NCBI RefSeq assembly: GCF_030269605.1
Contig: NZ_BSTQ01000003.1
Location: 62,001 to 126,000, forward strand
Length of the DNA stretch: 64,000 nucleotides
From: Lentzea sp. NBRC 105346
GTDB taxonomy: Bacteria > Actinomycetota > Actinomycetes > Mycobacteriales > Pseudonocardiaceae
Direction: 5' to 3'
Part shown: positions 41,284 to 50,007 of the stretch, in pieces
How the letters are laid out: every line of letters starts with the position of its first letter
Numbering within the stretch: the stretch's first letter is position 1
The notes under the pieces: generated by a model
What the model saw: the letters and a program-made list of their open reading frames with translations, nothing else
What the model was told of the DNA's origin: nothing
The model's database searches: none
Made by a program: the position numbers and the translations under genes

Positions 41284-41633
41284 GGCCGTTTCCGCTTGGG
41301 GAGCTTGGCGACGATCGCGTCGTAGGACTGGTCGACGAGCTCCAGCAGGTCGTCGTCCGGCACGGAACCCTTGAGTCGCACCGTGTTCCAGCCGTAGCGA
41401 CCGATGTAGCCGCTGATCGCGATGTCGTCTGGATAGCGATCGCGCCACTCCCCGGCGGCTTCGGCGTCCACGCCGCACTTCAGGCCGACCGTGTGACCGG
41501 TCAGCCCGATGAACGCGAACGCCTTTCCGCCGACCTTGCAGACCAGTTCCTCGTCGCCCCAGGGATAGGTCTCCTCGGCGCCGGGCTTGGCTCCGCAGTA
41601 AGCGATCAACTCGTCGAGCGTCACGGCGGCCAT
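41280..41633 (-). CDS. MmcQ/YjbR-family protein
   Basis: 117 residues from ATG 41633, which overlaps the stop of the upstream MarR gene by one base (TAATG). The family pattern is there: LIAYCGAKPGAEETYPWGDEELVCKVGGKAFAFIGL, then VGLKCGVDAEAAGEWRDRYPDDIAISGYIGRYGWNTVRL. MmcQ/YjbR proteins are CyaY-like folds that may bind DNA. They are often cotranscribed with regulators, as here. Confidence 0.85.
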   Translation of the reverse strand: MAAVTLDELIAYCGAKPGAEETYPWGDEELVCKVGGKAFAFIGLTGHTVGLKCGVDAEAAGEWRDRYPDDIAISGYIGRYGWNTVRLKGSVPDDDLLELVDQSYDAIVAKLPKRKRP

Positions 41634-42064
41634 TATCTCGCGCCGAACGCGGCGACGAAACGCGTGAGCAGCCGGGCGAACTCGGCGCGTTCGTTCGGTT
41701 GCCAATCCGACATCGCCGACGCGAACGCCGCCTGCCGGTTGCGGTGGATCTCCGCGGACACCGCCCGCCCGCGGGCCGTGCGCACGAGCAGCGCGCGCCG
41801 CCCGTCCGCCTGGTCGGCCACCCGTTTCACGAGCCCGGACTCGACCGCCGACGTGACCAGCTTGCTGGCGCGCGGCTGGTCGACGTGCAACGCCGAGGCG
41901 ACACTCGACACCGTGGCCTGTCCCCCGCTCTGCTCGGCCGCCTCGACCACGTCCAGCACGTCGTACGCGGGACTCGCCAGCGGAGCCAGCGCGCGTCTGG
42001 TCTGACTGCGCCTGATGGCCACCATCGCCTGCTCGACCAACTCGACGTCCCTGTTGCCTTCCAC
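41633..42064 (-). CDS. MarR-family regulator
   Basis: 143 residues. Winged helix: VSSVASALHVDQPRASKLVTSAVESGLVKRVADQADGRRALLVRTARGRAV, a textbook MarR HTH and wing. The gene is cotranscribed with the MmcQ/YjbR gene (1-bp overlap) and divergent from a second MarR-like gene. An imperfect inverted repeat at 42077-42094 lies between the two and is the likely operator. Confidence 0.9.
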   Translation of the reverse strand: MEGNRDVELVEQAMVAIRRSQTRRALAPLASPAYDVLDVVEAAEQSGGQATVSSVASALHVDQPRASKLVTSAVESGLVKRVADQADGRRALLVRTARGRAVSAEIHRNRQAAFASAMSDWQPNERAEFARLLTRFVAAFGAR

Positions 42065-42076
42065 TCCCGCTCCGTT

Positions 42077-42094
42077 ACTTGTACTCTTACATGT
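42077..42094. promoter_or_regulatory. Imperfect inverted repeat in divergent MarR promoter
   Basis: ACTTGTA (42077-42083) and TACATGT (42088-42094) are 7-base arms with one mismatch around CTCT, in an AT-rich 55-bp gap between the divergent starts at 42064 and 42120. This is the expected form and place of a MarR operator. Confidence 0.45.
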
Positions 42095-42119
42095 AGTTGT
42101 CAGTTTACATCTATTGGAG

Positions 42120-42464
42120 ATGGCTGTGTACCAACCGATCGGCTACTACCTCAAGCGCCTCGACTCCCTCATCGACGCCGCGTTCGAGCGAACGATCACC
42201 GAGGAGGGCCTCACCAGGCGGCATTGGCAGGCTCTCAACGGTCCGGACGCCGCACCGCCTTCGATCATGGCGGAACTGGAGGCACGCGGGTGGGCGGCGC
42301 GGGGTCAGCTCACCCCAGAGGGCGAGTCGGCCCGCGCCGCCCTGATGATCCGCGTGCAGGGCGTCCGCGACATCGTCATGGCGGGACTGTCCCCCCAGGA
42401 CTACGAGAACACCGTGCGCGTGCTCAGTCACATGACGGACAACCTTCAGCGCGTCAGCCCGTAG
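42120..42464 (+). CDS. MarR-like winged-helix protein
   Basis: 114 residues from ATG 42120 with TTGGAG overlapping region upstream. IGYYLKRLDSLIDAAFERTITEEGLTRRHWQALN is the dimer helix of the MarR fold, and MAELEARGWAARGQLTPEGESARAAL is a short recognition-helix and wing region. It is shorter than typical MarR proteins, so the DNA-binding part may be reduced. It is divergent from the other MarR gene and overlaps the end of the subtilase gene by 19 bp. Confidence 0.7.
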   Translation: MAVYQPIGYYLKRLDSLIDAAFERTITEEGLTRRHWQALNGPDAAPPSIMAELEARGWAARGQLTPEGESARAALMIRVQGVRDIVMAGLSPQDYENTVRVLSHMTDNLQRVSP

Positions 42465-45400
42465 GCCCGGATCGTCGTCTGCTCGACCTCGTTGCCCGCG
42501 GCGTCGACCGCCTTGATGCGCAACGAGACGAACTCCTGCCGTTCGTGGACGGCGAAGGCGTGCCAGGCCGAGCCCTTGCCGATCACCGGCATCGCCCGCC
42601 AGGTCGCGCCGTCGTCCGTGGACATCTCGGCGGTCACCTTCTTGACGGCCGCCGCGTTCACCGAGCCCTTCTGCGGCGTGACGCTGATCTTCAGCGGGAA
42701 GACGCCGCAGGCGGGCGCCCGGTTGTAGTCGTCGAAGGTGCCCGTGACGTGCAGCGTCGGCACCGCCAGGTACTCCTTCGCCGCCGTCTTGGCACTCGTG
42801 AACGTCCATCGCGTCCGCACGCTCGGCGCGAACGGAGTCCACTTCGGGCTGCGCTTCGCCGCGACGTCCAGGACGTACCGCTGGGCCTGCTCGGGCATGG
42901 TGAAGAAAGCGAACACGTTCTCGGACTCCCCGAGCACCTTCCCGTCCTCAGTGGACAACTTCGTGTTCGCGGTGACGTAGGGCGCCCCGAACACGAACTC
43001 GTCGCTGGCGTCCGACTCCCCCGGCGCGAACGGCCAGTGCTGCACGTACCCGCTGTTGCCCTGCCGCATCAGGCCGTGGAACCCGCGCAGGTCGAGGTCC
43101 GTGCCGACCACCGCGGAGTTCCAACTGGTCGTGAGGCGCTCGCCGGGCGTGAACCCGTGCGTGTCCCGGCCGAGGTGCCCGTCGAACCCCACCTGGGCCT
43201 GGTCCGGCGGCCGCTGGAAGAAGTGGAACGTGAACCGGATGTCCTTGCCGGCGGAGAAGAACTCCGTCCGGCGAGCCGGGATCCTGAGGTCCAACGGCAC
43301 GCCGAACGCGGCGAACTGACCGGGCACGTAGAACGGCGTGGACGACCGCGAGCCGATCTCCGGGCTGCCTTGCGCCCGGTACCGGACGTTCTCCGCGCCC
43401 ATGTCCCGCTCGCGGATCTTCGGGCTCAGCTCCTCGGGGATCGCGCCGGCCGTGGGCGTGGCGACGTAGTACTCCTTGTTGGTTGTGGAGAGGACCTGGT
43501 GCACACCGAAGTTGAAGTAGGCCGGGTCGGCCTTGACCGGCACGGCGAAGAAGGTGTCGGCCTTCTTGGACGAGACGCCGTCCTGTGACCGCTGGTTCGC
43601 GTTCCGGTGCACCGCGTCGATCTGGATGTACTTGCGGCTCAGCGGTTTCTCCGTCGTGGCACCGATCTCACGCCCCTGCCGGGCGTCGATCGTCGTGGTG
43701 ACGGGCCGGTCCACCATGATCGCGGGCGTGGACGCCCAGGTGTTCTCGACGTCCTCGCTGATCAACGCGTTCACCGCGTACCGCCCCTTGAGCAGGCGCA
43801 CCTTCGTGACGCCGTCGACCGGCGGCGGCAGGTCGACGTCCTCGTCGTTGTCGAGCGAGAAGATCGACAACGACGCGCCGACCGGCTTGCCCTGCCGATC
43901 GATCGTGTTGATCGTCAGCTCGTACTGCTCGGGCTCGGCGGTGAAGCCGACCGCGGTCGTGTTCGGTCCGGCCGTGATGCGCGCGCTGCCGATCCCGACT
44001 TTGACCTTGTTCGGTTCAAGGGTGACTTGTGCTTGTTGTTGGTTGTGTGGCTGGACAGTGATCTCGTTGGCACTGAAGGAGATCGCTTCGTGGTCGGCCT
44101 TGAGCTGGTAGGTGACGGGCTGGTCGCCGTCGTTGTGGTACGTCAGCGTCTTGATGATCGGCGGCAGGCTCGTGTGCGGGAACTTGAGGACGCCGAAGTT
44201 CAGCGCACCGGGACTGGCGTAGGTGGCCTGGGTCGTCGCCTTGTCGAGGTCGAGCCGCCCGCTACCTTCTTCGTAGACGTTCTTGCCAACGTCCTTCGCG
44301 CTGGACATCAGCGCGGCTTTCAGTTGCGGCGCCCGCCATTCCGGGTGCTGCTGCGCAAGCACAGCCGCCGCCCCGGCAACGTGCGGCGTAGCCATGGACG
44401 TCCCGCTGGCGCGCGTGTACAGGTCGTTGATCGGCGTACCCATACTCGTGTCCTTGGCGCGCGCGGCCCCGATCGCCTCGCCGGGCGCGACGATCTCCGG
44501 CTTGACCGCCATGTCGTTCACGCGTGGTCCCCGGCTGGAGAACCGGCTGAGCGCGTCCTTCTTACTGACACTCCCCACCGCAAGCGCCGCGTCGGCCGCC
44601 GCCGGCGTCCCGACGGTCATCGCGCCGCCTTCGTTGCCCGCGGCGATGACGAACAACGTGCCGTACTGCTCGGTGAGCCGGTTGACGGCCAGGGAAATGG
44701 GATCCGTGCCGTCTGTCGCCTCGCCCCCGAGACTGAGGTTGACGATCTTCGCCTTCGGCGCCGCCCACTCCATCGCCTCGAGAATCGCGGAGTCCTCACA
44801 CGTCTCGTCGCCGCACACCTTGCCGATCAACAACTTCGCGTCCGGCGCCGTACCGCCGTAGCTGCCTTGCCCGGCGATCGTCCCGGCGACGTGCGTGCCG
44901 TGCCCGTAGGTGTCCTTCACTCCCCTTTGCGTGAAGTCCTTGGCTTCGACCACCTTGCCCTGCAGGTCCGGGTGCGTAGGGTCGTACCCGCCGTCCAGCA
45001 CCGCCACCGTGACGCCCTTACCGGTCAACCCGCGCTGCCACGCCTGCGGCGCCCCGATCTGCGCGTGACTCTCGGCGTCGACGAGCTTCTTCTCGCCGTC
45101 CAGCCAGATCTTGCCGGTGGTGCGCTTGATCTCGTCCCAGCGCGGGCTCCGTTTGCTGATGCTGCTTCGGCCTCGGTTTTCGACGATGAGCGGAACCGTG
45201 TCCCTGCTCGCGTCATCCCGGTGTTGGTTGATCAGCGTCGTGACGTCGAACAGTCGCTTGTCGAGCTTGCCTTGTTGGATGAGCGGCACCGCGTCCTGCG
45301 GGGTGACCGTGATGTGGCCGTTTTTGATCGCTCGGCGGAACACCTGGTCGTCGCGGCCTGGACCGGGGATGATCGTGATCTCTTCGCCCTGGACCAGGAC

Positions 45401-45529
45401 TCTGTCACCGCTGATCAGCGTGACCGACTTTGTCGTCGGTGGTGGACTTTGGTCGGCTGTGGCTTGGGGAGTCGCCGCCGCTCCGACCAGGGTGACGACC
45501 ACCGCACTCAACGCCAGACCGCGCCGCAT
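42446..45529 (-). CDS. Large secreted subtilisin-like protease (S8)
   Basis: 1027 residues from ATG 45529 with GGGAGGG upstream. Signal peptide residues 1-26 (MRRGLALSAVVVTLVGAA). A propeptide leads to the catalytic domain: Asp in VAVLDGGYDPTHPDL, His in YGHGTHVAGTIAGQG, oxyanion Asn in VIAAGNEGG and Ser in SGTSMATPHVAGAAAV. The long C-terminal part (about residues 400-1020) is beta-rich, with Ig-like or jelly-roll repeats, as in the large streptomycete subtilases. Closing segments such as DYNRAPACGVFPLKISVTPQ look like adhesion domains. The 1035-bp region upstream is noncoding and repeat-rich. The end overlaps the small MarR-like gene by 19 bp. Confidence 0.9.
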   Translation of the reverse strand: MRRGLALSAVVVTLVGAAATPQATADQSPPPTTKSVTLISGDRVLVQGEEITIIPGPGRDDQVFRRAIKNGHITVTPQDAVPLIQQGKLDKRLFDVTTLINQHRDDASRDTVPLIVENRGRSSISKRSPRWDEIKRTTGKIWLDGEKKLVDAESHAQIGAPQAWQRGLTGKGVTVAVLDGGYDPTHPDLQGKVVEAKDFTQRGVKDTYGHGTHVAGTIAGQGSYGGTAPDAKLLIGKVCGDETCEDSAILEAMEWAAPKAKIVNLSLGGEATDGTDPISLAVNRLTEQYGTLFVIAAGNEGGAMTVGTPAAADAALAVGSVSKKDALSRFSSRGPRVNDMAVKPEIVAPGEAIGAARAKDTSMGTPINDLYTRASGTSMATPHVAGAAAVLAQQHPEWRAPQLKAALMSSAKDVGKNVYEEGSGRLDLDKATTQATYASPGALNFGVLKFPHTSLPPIIKTLTYHNDGDQPVTYQLKADHEAISFSANEITVQPHNQQQAQVTLEPNKVKVGIGSARITAGPNTTAVGFTAEPEQYELTINTIDRQGKPVGASLSIFSLDNDEDVDLPPPVDGVTKVRLLKGRYAVNALISEDVENTWASTPAIMVDRPVTTTIDARQGREIGATTEKPLSRKYIQIDAVHRNANQRSQDGVSSKKADTFFAVPVKADPAYFNFGVHQVLSTTNKEYYVATPTAGAIPEELSPKIRERDMGAENVRYRAQGSPEIGSRSSTPFYVPGQFAAFGVPLDLRIPARRTEFFSAGKDIRFTFHFFQRPPDQAQVGFDGHLGRDTHGFTPGERLTTSWNSAVVGTDLDLRGFHGLMRQGNSGYVQHWPFAPGESDASDEFVFGAPYVTANTKLSTEDGKVLGESENVFAFFTMPEQAQRYVLDVAAKRSPKWTPFAPSVRTRWTFTSAKTAAKEYLAVPTLHVTGTFDDYNRAPACGVFPLKISVTPQKGSVNAAAVKKVTAEMSTDDGATWRAMPVIGKGSAWHAFAVHERQEFVSLRIKAVDAAGNEVEQTTIRAYGLTR

Positions 45530-45649
45530 TTGCCCTCCCAGCTGCTCGTTGCGCAGCGGCGGGTGCGCCCAGATCGACACTGGCGTGGCGGCGGGGCCGC
45601 GTCAAGGTCCACACCACGTAATCCCTTGGGCTCCTGCTCGTGCCTGGGA

Positions 45650-45745
45650 TTGTCGGACCTGGTGGGTACGGTCGGCTGGGGGTGTGTCGTCGGGCCGTGG
45701 GGGTGAGCTGCCCCCGTATCTCAGGCTAGTCGCGGGGACCGACAA
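45650..45745. repeat. 96-bp element with inward-facing TTGTCGG promoters, copy 1
   Basis: Left end, plus strand: TTGTCGGAC (45650-45658), eight bases, TACGGT (45667-45672). Right end, minus strand: TTGTCGGTC (45745-45737), eight bases, TAGCCT (45728-45723). Each end therefore matches the TTGTCRGTG-N8-TANNNT damage-promoter form and points inward. The interior shares GAGCTGCCCCCGTAT with copy 2. Confidence 0.7.
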
Positions 45746-45866
45746 GATCGCGGCGCGTGGTGCTGGGCTTCGGAGTGCGCGACACGCGGCGCGAAGCGCG
45801 GTTCGTGGGAGCTGACGTGAGGTCTCGCCGGGGCTGAACTGAGGACTCGCGCGCACGAGGGTGGGC

Positions 45867-45961
45867 TTGTCGGACCCTGGCGGTACGGTCGGCGGGGGGT
45901 GTGTCGGCGGGCTGGCGAGTTGAGCTGCCCCCGTATCCAGGCTAGCGAGGGGGACCGACAA
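45867..45961. repeat. 95-bp element with inward-facing TTGTCGG promoters, copy 2
   Basis: Second copy, 217 bp after the first. Left: TTGTCGGAC (45867-45875), N8, TACGGT (45884-45889). Right, minus strand: TTGTCGGTC (45961-45953), N8, TAGCCT (45944-45939). The N8 bases differ between ends and copies while the flanking blocks and the spacing are constant. The rest of 45530-46564 holds the array, hairpin and repeat listed separately and no supported gene. Confidence 0.7.
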
Positions 45962-45988
45962 CCGGGCTGGGTTCAGGGTTCGCGGGTC

Positions 45989-46160
45989 TGGGTTGGGGAC
46001 TCGCCGGGGTTGGGTCGAGGACTCACCGGGCCTGGGTTGAGGACTCGCCGGGGTTGGGTTGAGGACTCGCGCGGGAACGTGGGACTCCCGGACGCGGGAA
46101 CGTACGACTCGGGGGCCGGGAACGTACGGCTCATGGGTCGGGAACGTACGACTCGCGATG
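45989..46160. repeat. 22-bp-period tandem array, eight units
   Basis: Four units of the form TGGGTTGAGGACTCGCCGGG (starts 45989, 46011, 46033, 46055) are followed by four units of the form CGGGAACGTACGACTCG (starts 46072, 46095, 46117, 46139). One is 23 bp and the others are 22 bp. The two families share GACTCG at about the same phase. No coding frame is kept (22 is not a multiple of three). Confidence 0.8.
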
Positions 46161-46289
46161 CGAAGCGAGCCCCACGCCCCACGCCGCACGGAGCGCGGGG
46201 TTGTGGCTGGCGGGCGGGTACGGGACCGGCGGGAACCGAAGGCGACCACGCACCAGGAGTGGGGCGCGTCTGGTGGGCACGTACGGAAC

Positions 46290-46408
46290 GCGATTGGGGC
46301 TTGACTTGGGGTGCGGCGTGGTAGCCCTTGTTGGGCCGGCAGATCTTGCATCTGCCGGCGGAGCCGGCCCACCACGCCGCGAGGGGCCCCAAGTCAAGCC
46401 CCAATCGC
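46290..46408. repeat. 119-bp nested inverted-repeat element
   Basis: A perfect 22-bp outer stem (46290-46311 with 46387-46408), then GCGGCGTGGT with ACCACGCCGC (46313-46322 with 46371-46380), then GGGCCGGC with GCCGGCCC (46333-46340 with 46363-46370). In competition with the last is GCCGGCAGAT with ATCTGCCGGC (46335-46344 with 46350-46359) around CTTGC. Three stacked stems on either strand make this either a structured RNA or a miniature mobile/REP-like element. No T-run follows, so a simple terminator is unlikely. Confidence 0.75.
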
Positions 46409-46449
46409 ACGCGCGAAGCGCGTCCCGGAAGACGCAGCGCCCCACGACA

Positions 46450-46557
46450 CGCAAGACCCGTGGCACGCCAAGCAACCCCCGCGACGCCAACGCAAGACCC
46501 GTGGCACGCCAAGCAACCCCGCGACGCCAACGCGAGACCCGTGGGACGCAACGCGAG
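46450..46557. repeat. 41-bp direct repeat, about 2.6 copies
   Basis: The unit begins CGCAAGACCCGTGGCACGCC and continues AAGCAACCCCCGCGACGCCAA; starts are at 46450, 46491 and 46531. The third copy is diverged and cut off eight bases before the uvrB stop at 46565. Confidence 0.75.
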
Positions 46558-46564
46558 AAGAGGG

Positions 46565-48730
46565 TTACTTGACGCCGGCCGCGTCCATTCCTCGGAGTTC
46601 CTTCTTCAGGTCCTGGATTTCGTCGCGCAGGCGGGCGGCCAGCTCGAACTGGAGGTCGCGGGCAGCGTTCATCATCTGGTCGGTCAGCTGCTGGACCAGG
46701 TCGGCCAGCTCGGAGCGCGCCATGCCGGCACGGTCGTGCGACTGGAGTACGCCGGCCGAACGTCCGCCCTCGGCGCCCTGCGCGCGTTTGCCGCGGGACT
46801 GGTTGCGGCCCGAGCCACCGACTGCCACCTCGTCCTCGGCCTCCGAGTAGACGGCCTCGAGGATGTCGGTGATCTTCTTGCGGAGGGGCTGGGGGTCGAT
46901 GCCGCGTTCGGTGTTGTAGGCGACCTGCTTGGCTCGGCGGCGGTTGGTTTCGTCGATGGCGTGGCGCATGGAGTCGGTGATGCGGTCCGCGTACATGTGG
47001 ACCTCGCCGGACACGTTGCGCGCCGCGCGGCCGATCGTCTGCACCAGGGACGTGCCCGAGCGCAGGAAGCCCTCCTTGTCGGCGTCCAGGATGGACACCA
47101 GGGAGACCTCCGGCAGGTCGAGGCCCTCGCGGAGCAGGTTGATGCCGATCAACACGTCGTACTCGCCGAGCCGCAGTTGCCGCAGCAACTCCACGCGGCG
47201 CAGGGTGTCCACCTCGGAGTGCAGGTAGCGGACCCGGATGCCCAGTTCCAGCAAGTAGTCCGTGAGGTCCTCGGCCATTTTCTTGGTCAGGGTGGTGACC
47301 AGGACTCGCTCGTCGCGCTCGGCGCGGGCCCGGATCTCGTGGACCAGGTCGTCGATCTGGCCCTCGGTGGGCTTCACGATCACCTCGGGGTCCACCAGGC
47401 CGGTGGGGCGGATGACCTGCTCCACGAACTCCCCGCCCGTCTGCCCCATCTCGTACGGGCCCGGCGTGGCGGAGAGGTACACGGTCTGGCCGACGCGGTC
47501 CGCGAACTCCTCCCACGTCAGCGGGCGGTTGTCCAGCGCTGACGGGAGGCGGAAGCCGTGCTCGACCAGGTTGCGCTTGCGCGAGGCGTCGCCCTCGTAC
47601 ATGCCGCCGATCTGCGGGACCGTCACGTGCGACTCGTCGATCACCATCAGGAAGTCGTCCGGGAAGTAGTCGAGCAGCGTCGCCGGTGCGGAGCCCGGAC
47701 CGCGGCCGTCGATGTGGCGCGAGTAGTTCTCGATGCCGTTGCAGAACCCGACCTGGCGCATCATCTCGATGTCGTACGCGGTGCGCATGCGCAGGCGCTG
47801 GGCCTCCAGCAGCTTGCCCTTGCGCTCCATCTCCGCGAGCGTCTGCTCCAGCTCCACCTCGATGTCGCGGATCGCGCGCTCCATGCGCTCCGGGCCGGCC
47901 ACGTAGTGCGTCGCCGGGAAGATGCGCAGCTCGGACACCTCGCGCACCACGTCACCCGTCAAGGGGTGCAGGTAGTACAGCTTGTCGATCTCGTCACCGA
48001 AGAACTCGACCCGCACCGCGAGCTCCTCGTACGACGGGATGATCTCGACGGTGTCGCCGCGCACGCGGAACGAGCCGCGCGTGAACGACATGTCGTTGCG
48101 CGTGTACTGGACGTCCACCAGCGCGCGCAGGAACACGTCGCGGTCGACCTCGGCGCCGGCCTCCAGCGGGATCGAGCGATCGAGGTACGACTGCGGAGTG
48201 CCGAGGCCGTAGATGCACGACACCGAGGCGACCACGATGGTGTCGCGCCTTGTCAGCAGCGACATCGTGGCGGAGTGGCGCAACCGCTCGACGTCCTCGT
48301 TGATCGAGGAGTCCTTCTCGATGTACGTGTCGGTCTGCGGGATGTACGCCTCGGGCTGGTAGTAGTCGTAGTAGCTCACGAAGTACTCCACCGCGTTGTG
48401 CGGGAAGAGCTCCTTGAGCTCGTTCGCGAGCTGCGCCGCCAGGGTCTTGTTCGGCGCCATCACCAGCGTCGGGCGCTGCACGCGCTCGATCAGCCACGCG
48501 GTGGTCGCCGACTTGCCGGTACCGGTGGCACCGAGCAGCACGACGTCCTTCTCGCCGCTCTTCAGCCGGCGTTCCAGGTCGTCGATCGCCGCGGGCTGGT
48601 CACCGGCCGGCTGGTACTCGCTGACCACGCGGAACTGACCGTCGGAGCGCGGGATGTCGCCGACGGGACGGTGCTCGGAGTGCGCCTTGACGGTGCTCTC
48701 CTCTGGCGGGAGCTCGGTTGCGAAAGCCAC
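46565..48730 (-). CDS. uvrB: Excinuclease ABC subunit B (UvrB)
   Basis: 721 residues. UvrB is the damage-verifying helicase of nucleotide excision repair; it works with UvrA and UvrC. Walker A is [11 protein letters not shown]. The beta-hairpin region is [25 protein letters not shown], and the DEAD-like box is [16 protein letters not shown]. Motifs V-VI are [14 protein letters not shown] and QTIGRAARN, and the C-terminal UVR motif is [19 protein letters not shown]. The GTG at 48730 was chosen because the promoter -10 ends at 48738, which makes this start leaderless; the GTG at 48739 overlaps the -10. The gene lies downstream of a damage promoter (48738-48760). Confidence 0.98.
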   Translation of the reverse strand: MAFATELPPEESTVKAHSEHRPVGDIPRSDGQFRVVSEYQPAGDQPAAIDDLERRLKSGEKDVVLLGATGTGKSATTAWLIERVQRPTLVMAPNKTLAAQLANELKELFPHNAVEYFVSYYDYYQPEAYIPQTDTYIEKDSSINEDVERLRHSATMSLLTRRDTIVVASVSCIYGLGTPQSYLDRSIPLEAGAEVDRDVFLRALVDVQYTRNDMSFTRGSFRVRGDTVEIIPSYEELAVRVEFFGDEIDKLYYLHPLTGDVVREVSELRIFPATHYVAGPERMERAIRDIEVELEQTLAEMERKGKLLEAQRLRMRTAYDIEMMRQVGFCNGIENYSRHIDGRGPGSAPATLLDYFPDDFLMVIDESHVTVPQIGGMYEGDASRKRNLVEHGFRLPSALDNRPLTWEEFADRVGQTVYLSATPGPYEMGQTGGEFVEQVIRPTGLVDPEVIVKPTEGQIDDLVHEIRARAERDERVLVTTLTKKMAEDLTDYLLELGIRVRYLHSEVDTLRRVELLRQLRLGEYDVLIGINLLREGLDLPEVSLVSILDADKEGFLRSGTSLVQTIGRAARNVSGEVHMYADRITDSMRHAIDETNRRRAKQVAYNTERGIDPQPLRKKITDILEAVYSEAEDEVAVGGSGRNQSRGKRAQGAEGGRSAGVLQSHDRAGMARSELADLVQQLTDQMMNAARDLQFELAARLRDEIQDLKKELRGMDAAGVK

Positions 48731-48737
48731 GGACAGC

Positions 48738-48760
48738 ACGTTACGCCGGGGGTCTGACAA
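48738..48760 (-). promoter_or_regulatory. RecA-independent damage promoter of uvrB
   Basis: Minus strand TTGTCAGAC (48760-48752), eight bases CCCCGGCG, then TAACGT (48743-48738). This matches TTGTCRGTG-N8-TANNNT, the PafBC-dependent, LexA-independent consensus of actinobacteria. The expected transcription start is at or next to the GTG 48730. No LexA box is visible. Confidence 0.75.
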
Positions 48761-48782
48761 TTTCAGATTTGCCCAGGTCAGG

Positions 48783-49889
48783 CTAGTCGCAAGGGCAGCA
48801 CGAGCAGTCGCAGTCCGAGCAGTCCTTGCAGCAGCAGTCGCAGCCGTCGCAGTCACAGTCGCACGCGTTCTCGCGGCGCTTGTCACTCCACGGCCCTGGG
48901 AACGGGTCGCGGCAGCAGAACTGGCAGGTCCCACACATGTAGAGGAACGCCCCGCAACCCGCGAAACAGCCGCGCGGCTGCGGCTGGTTGTGCAGCTGCG
49001 GCCACGCCCACAGGCCGCTGCCCGGATCGGACCAGGTGTGGTCCTTCGCACGACCACCGAAGACGCGGATGATCGCCTCGTCCACCTCGTGCGCGAGCAG
49101 CTTGTGCACCAGCCGCGAGTCGGAGAACTCCACCTCTTTCAATGCGAGCCGGATCCCCACAGCCGCGTCGTCACACAACCGCCGCGCCTCGTCGATCGAA
49201 GTCCCGGTGGCCACCAACGGGTTGTACGAACCAGACGCCTGATCGGAAGAAAGGTCCTCCACGGCGTCCAACAGGTGCGCGACCCGCCCGAACAACCGCC
49301 CGACCTCGCGCAACGGCGCCTCGTTCCCCGGCCGCCCGGCCAGAACCGCCGTCCGCGACACCGCGTACGCCGTCGCCTCCTCGGTCGGCGCCGTCACGAG
49401 CAGCACCGAGCTGCCCAGCCCGGCCAAAGCCTCGACCGAGGCCTGCCGCGACACCGCGGCGACCATCACGGCCGTGTCGACCCCGAGATCCGATGAGGCC
49501 GAGGAACCTTGCTCAGCCCAACGAGAAGCCAGACGACGGCCGGCCCAGCCGAACCGCCCGGCGAGCCCGTCGCCGTCGTCGACGTGGTCGCGCAACTTCA
49601 AAGACGCCAGTATCAGCGAAGTGGAGGCCGCGAGTCGCGCCCCATCGCCAATCGAGACGTCCGCGGACCTCAGTCCGCGCAGCGCACAGGGCCCCGCCTT
49701 GCGCGTCGAACGACCCGCCTGCGCCTCGACGAGAGCCGAGATCATCAGGCCGTCGTAGTTGGTCACGAGCCGCGCCAGATGACCGTGCTCATCCCGTAGT
49801 GACAAGCACATTCCGCACAGATGAGACAGCCACGCGGCCTTGAGTTCCGACCCCAGACGGTTGCGGCACGGCCGGATGATCCCGAACAT
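48783..49889 (-). CDS. DUF5685-family protein with cysteine-rich tail
   Basis: 368 residues. The start [36 protein letters not shown] contains a Cys-x2-Cys pair and is typical of DUF5685. The body is mostly helical. The last 80 residues hold [25 protein letters not shown] and then a C-terminal run of alternating Asp and Cys (about 14 Cys in 28 residues, ending CSCCPCD). Such a tail should bind several metal ions. The function is unknown. The gene is divergent from the M36 protease and lies 23 bp upstream of the uvrB promoter. Confidence 0.75.
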   Translation of the reverse strand: MFGIIRPCRNRLGSELKAAWLSHLCGMCLSLRDEHGHLARLVTNYDGLMISALVEAQAGRSTRKAGPCALRGLRSADVSIGDGARLAASTSLILASLKLRDHVDDGDGLAGRFGWAGRRLASRWAEQGSSASSDLGVDTAVMVAAVSRQASVEALAGLGSSVLLVTAPTEEATAYAVSRTAVLAGRPGNEAPLREVGRLFGRVAHLLDAVEDLSSDQASGSYNPLVATGTSIDEARRLCDDAAVGIRLALKEVEFSDSRLVHKLLAHEVDEAIIRVFGGRAKDHTWSDPGSGLWAWPQLHNQPQPRGCFAGCGAFLYMCGTCQFCCRDPFPGPWSDKRRENACDCDCDGCDCCCKDCSDCDCSCCPCD

Positions 49890-49954
49890 GCGGCGTACTG
49901 TAGATCATTCGTAGTACTGCCAACTGTTAATCAGTCACTCAGCGTCTTGCATAC

Positions 49955-50002
49955 CTCCTTTTGGCCCGCACTCGTTACGGGGAATGCGGTTACCAAAAGG
50001 AG
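49955..50002 (+). promoter_or_regulatory. Leader hairpin covering the M36 protease ribosome site
   Basis: CTCCTTTTGG (49955-49964) is exactly complementary to CCAAAAGGAG (49993-50002), which contains the ribosome site of the gene starting at 50008. Inside, CCGCA (49966-49970) pairs with TGCGG (49985-49989). If the mRNA begins upstream of 49955, translation would be blocked until the hairpin opens. If it begins later, the inverted repeat could be an operator instead. Confidence 0.6.
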
Positions 50003-50007
50003 CAACC

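Noticed and set aside
45989-46160. 22-bp array as a CRISPR
   Set aside because: The units are directly adjacent with no spacers.
46290-46408. Intrinsic terminator for uvrB or for the subtilase
   Set aside because: It lies 157 bp beyond the uvrB stop with repeats in between, is much larger than the other terminators here, and lacks a T-run.
45602-46551. Minus-strand frames with conserved-looking peptides around CRPNKGYH in the repeat-rich gap
   Set aside because: They run through inverted and tandem repeats, have no ribosome site and no known domain. They are probably translations of a dispersed repeat.
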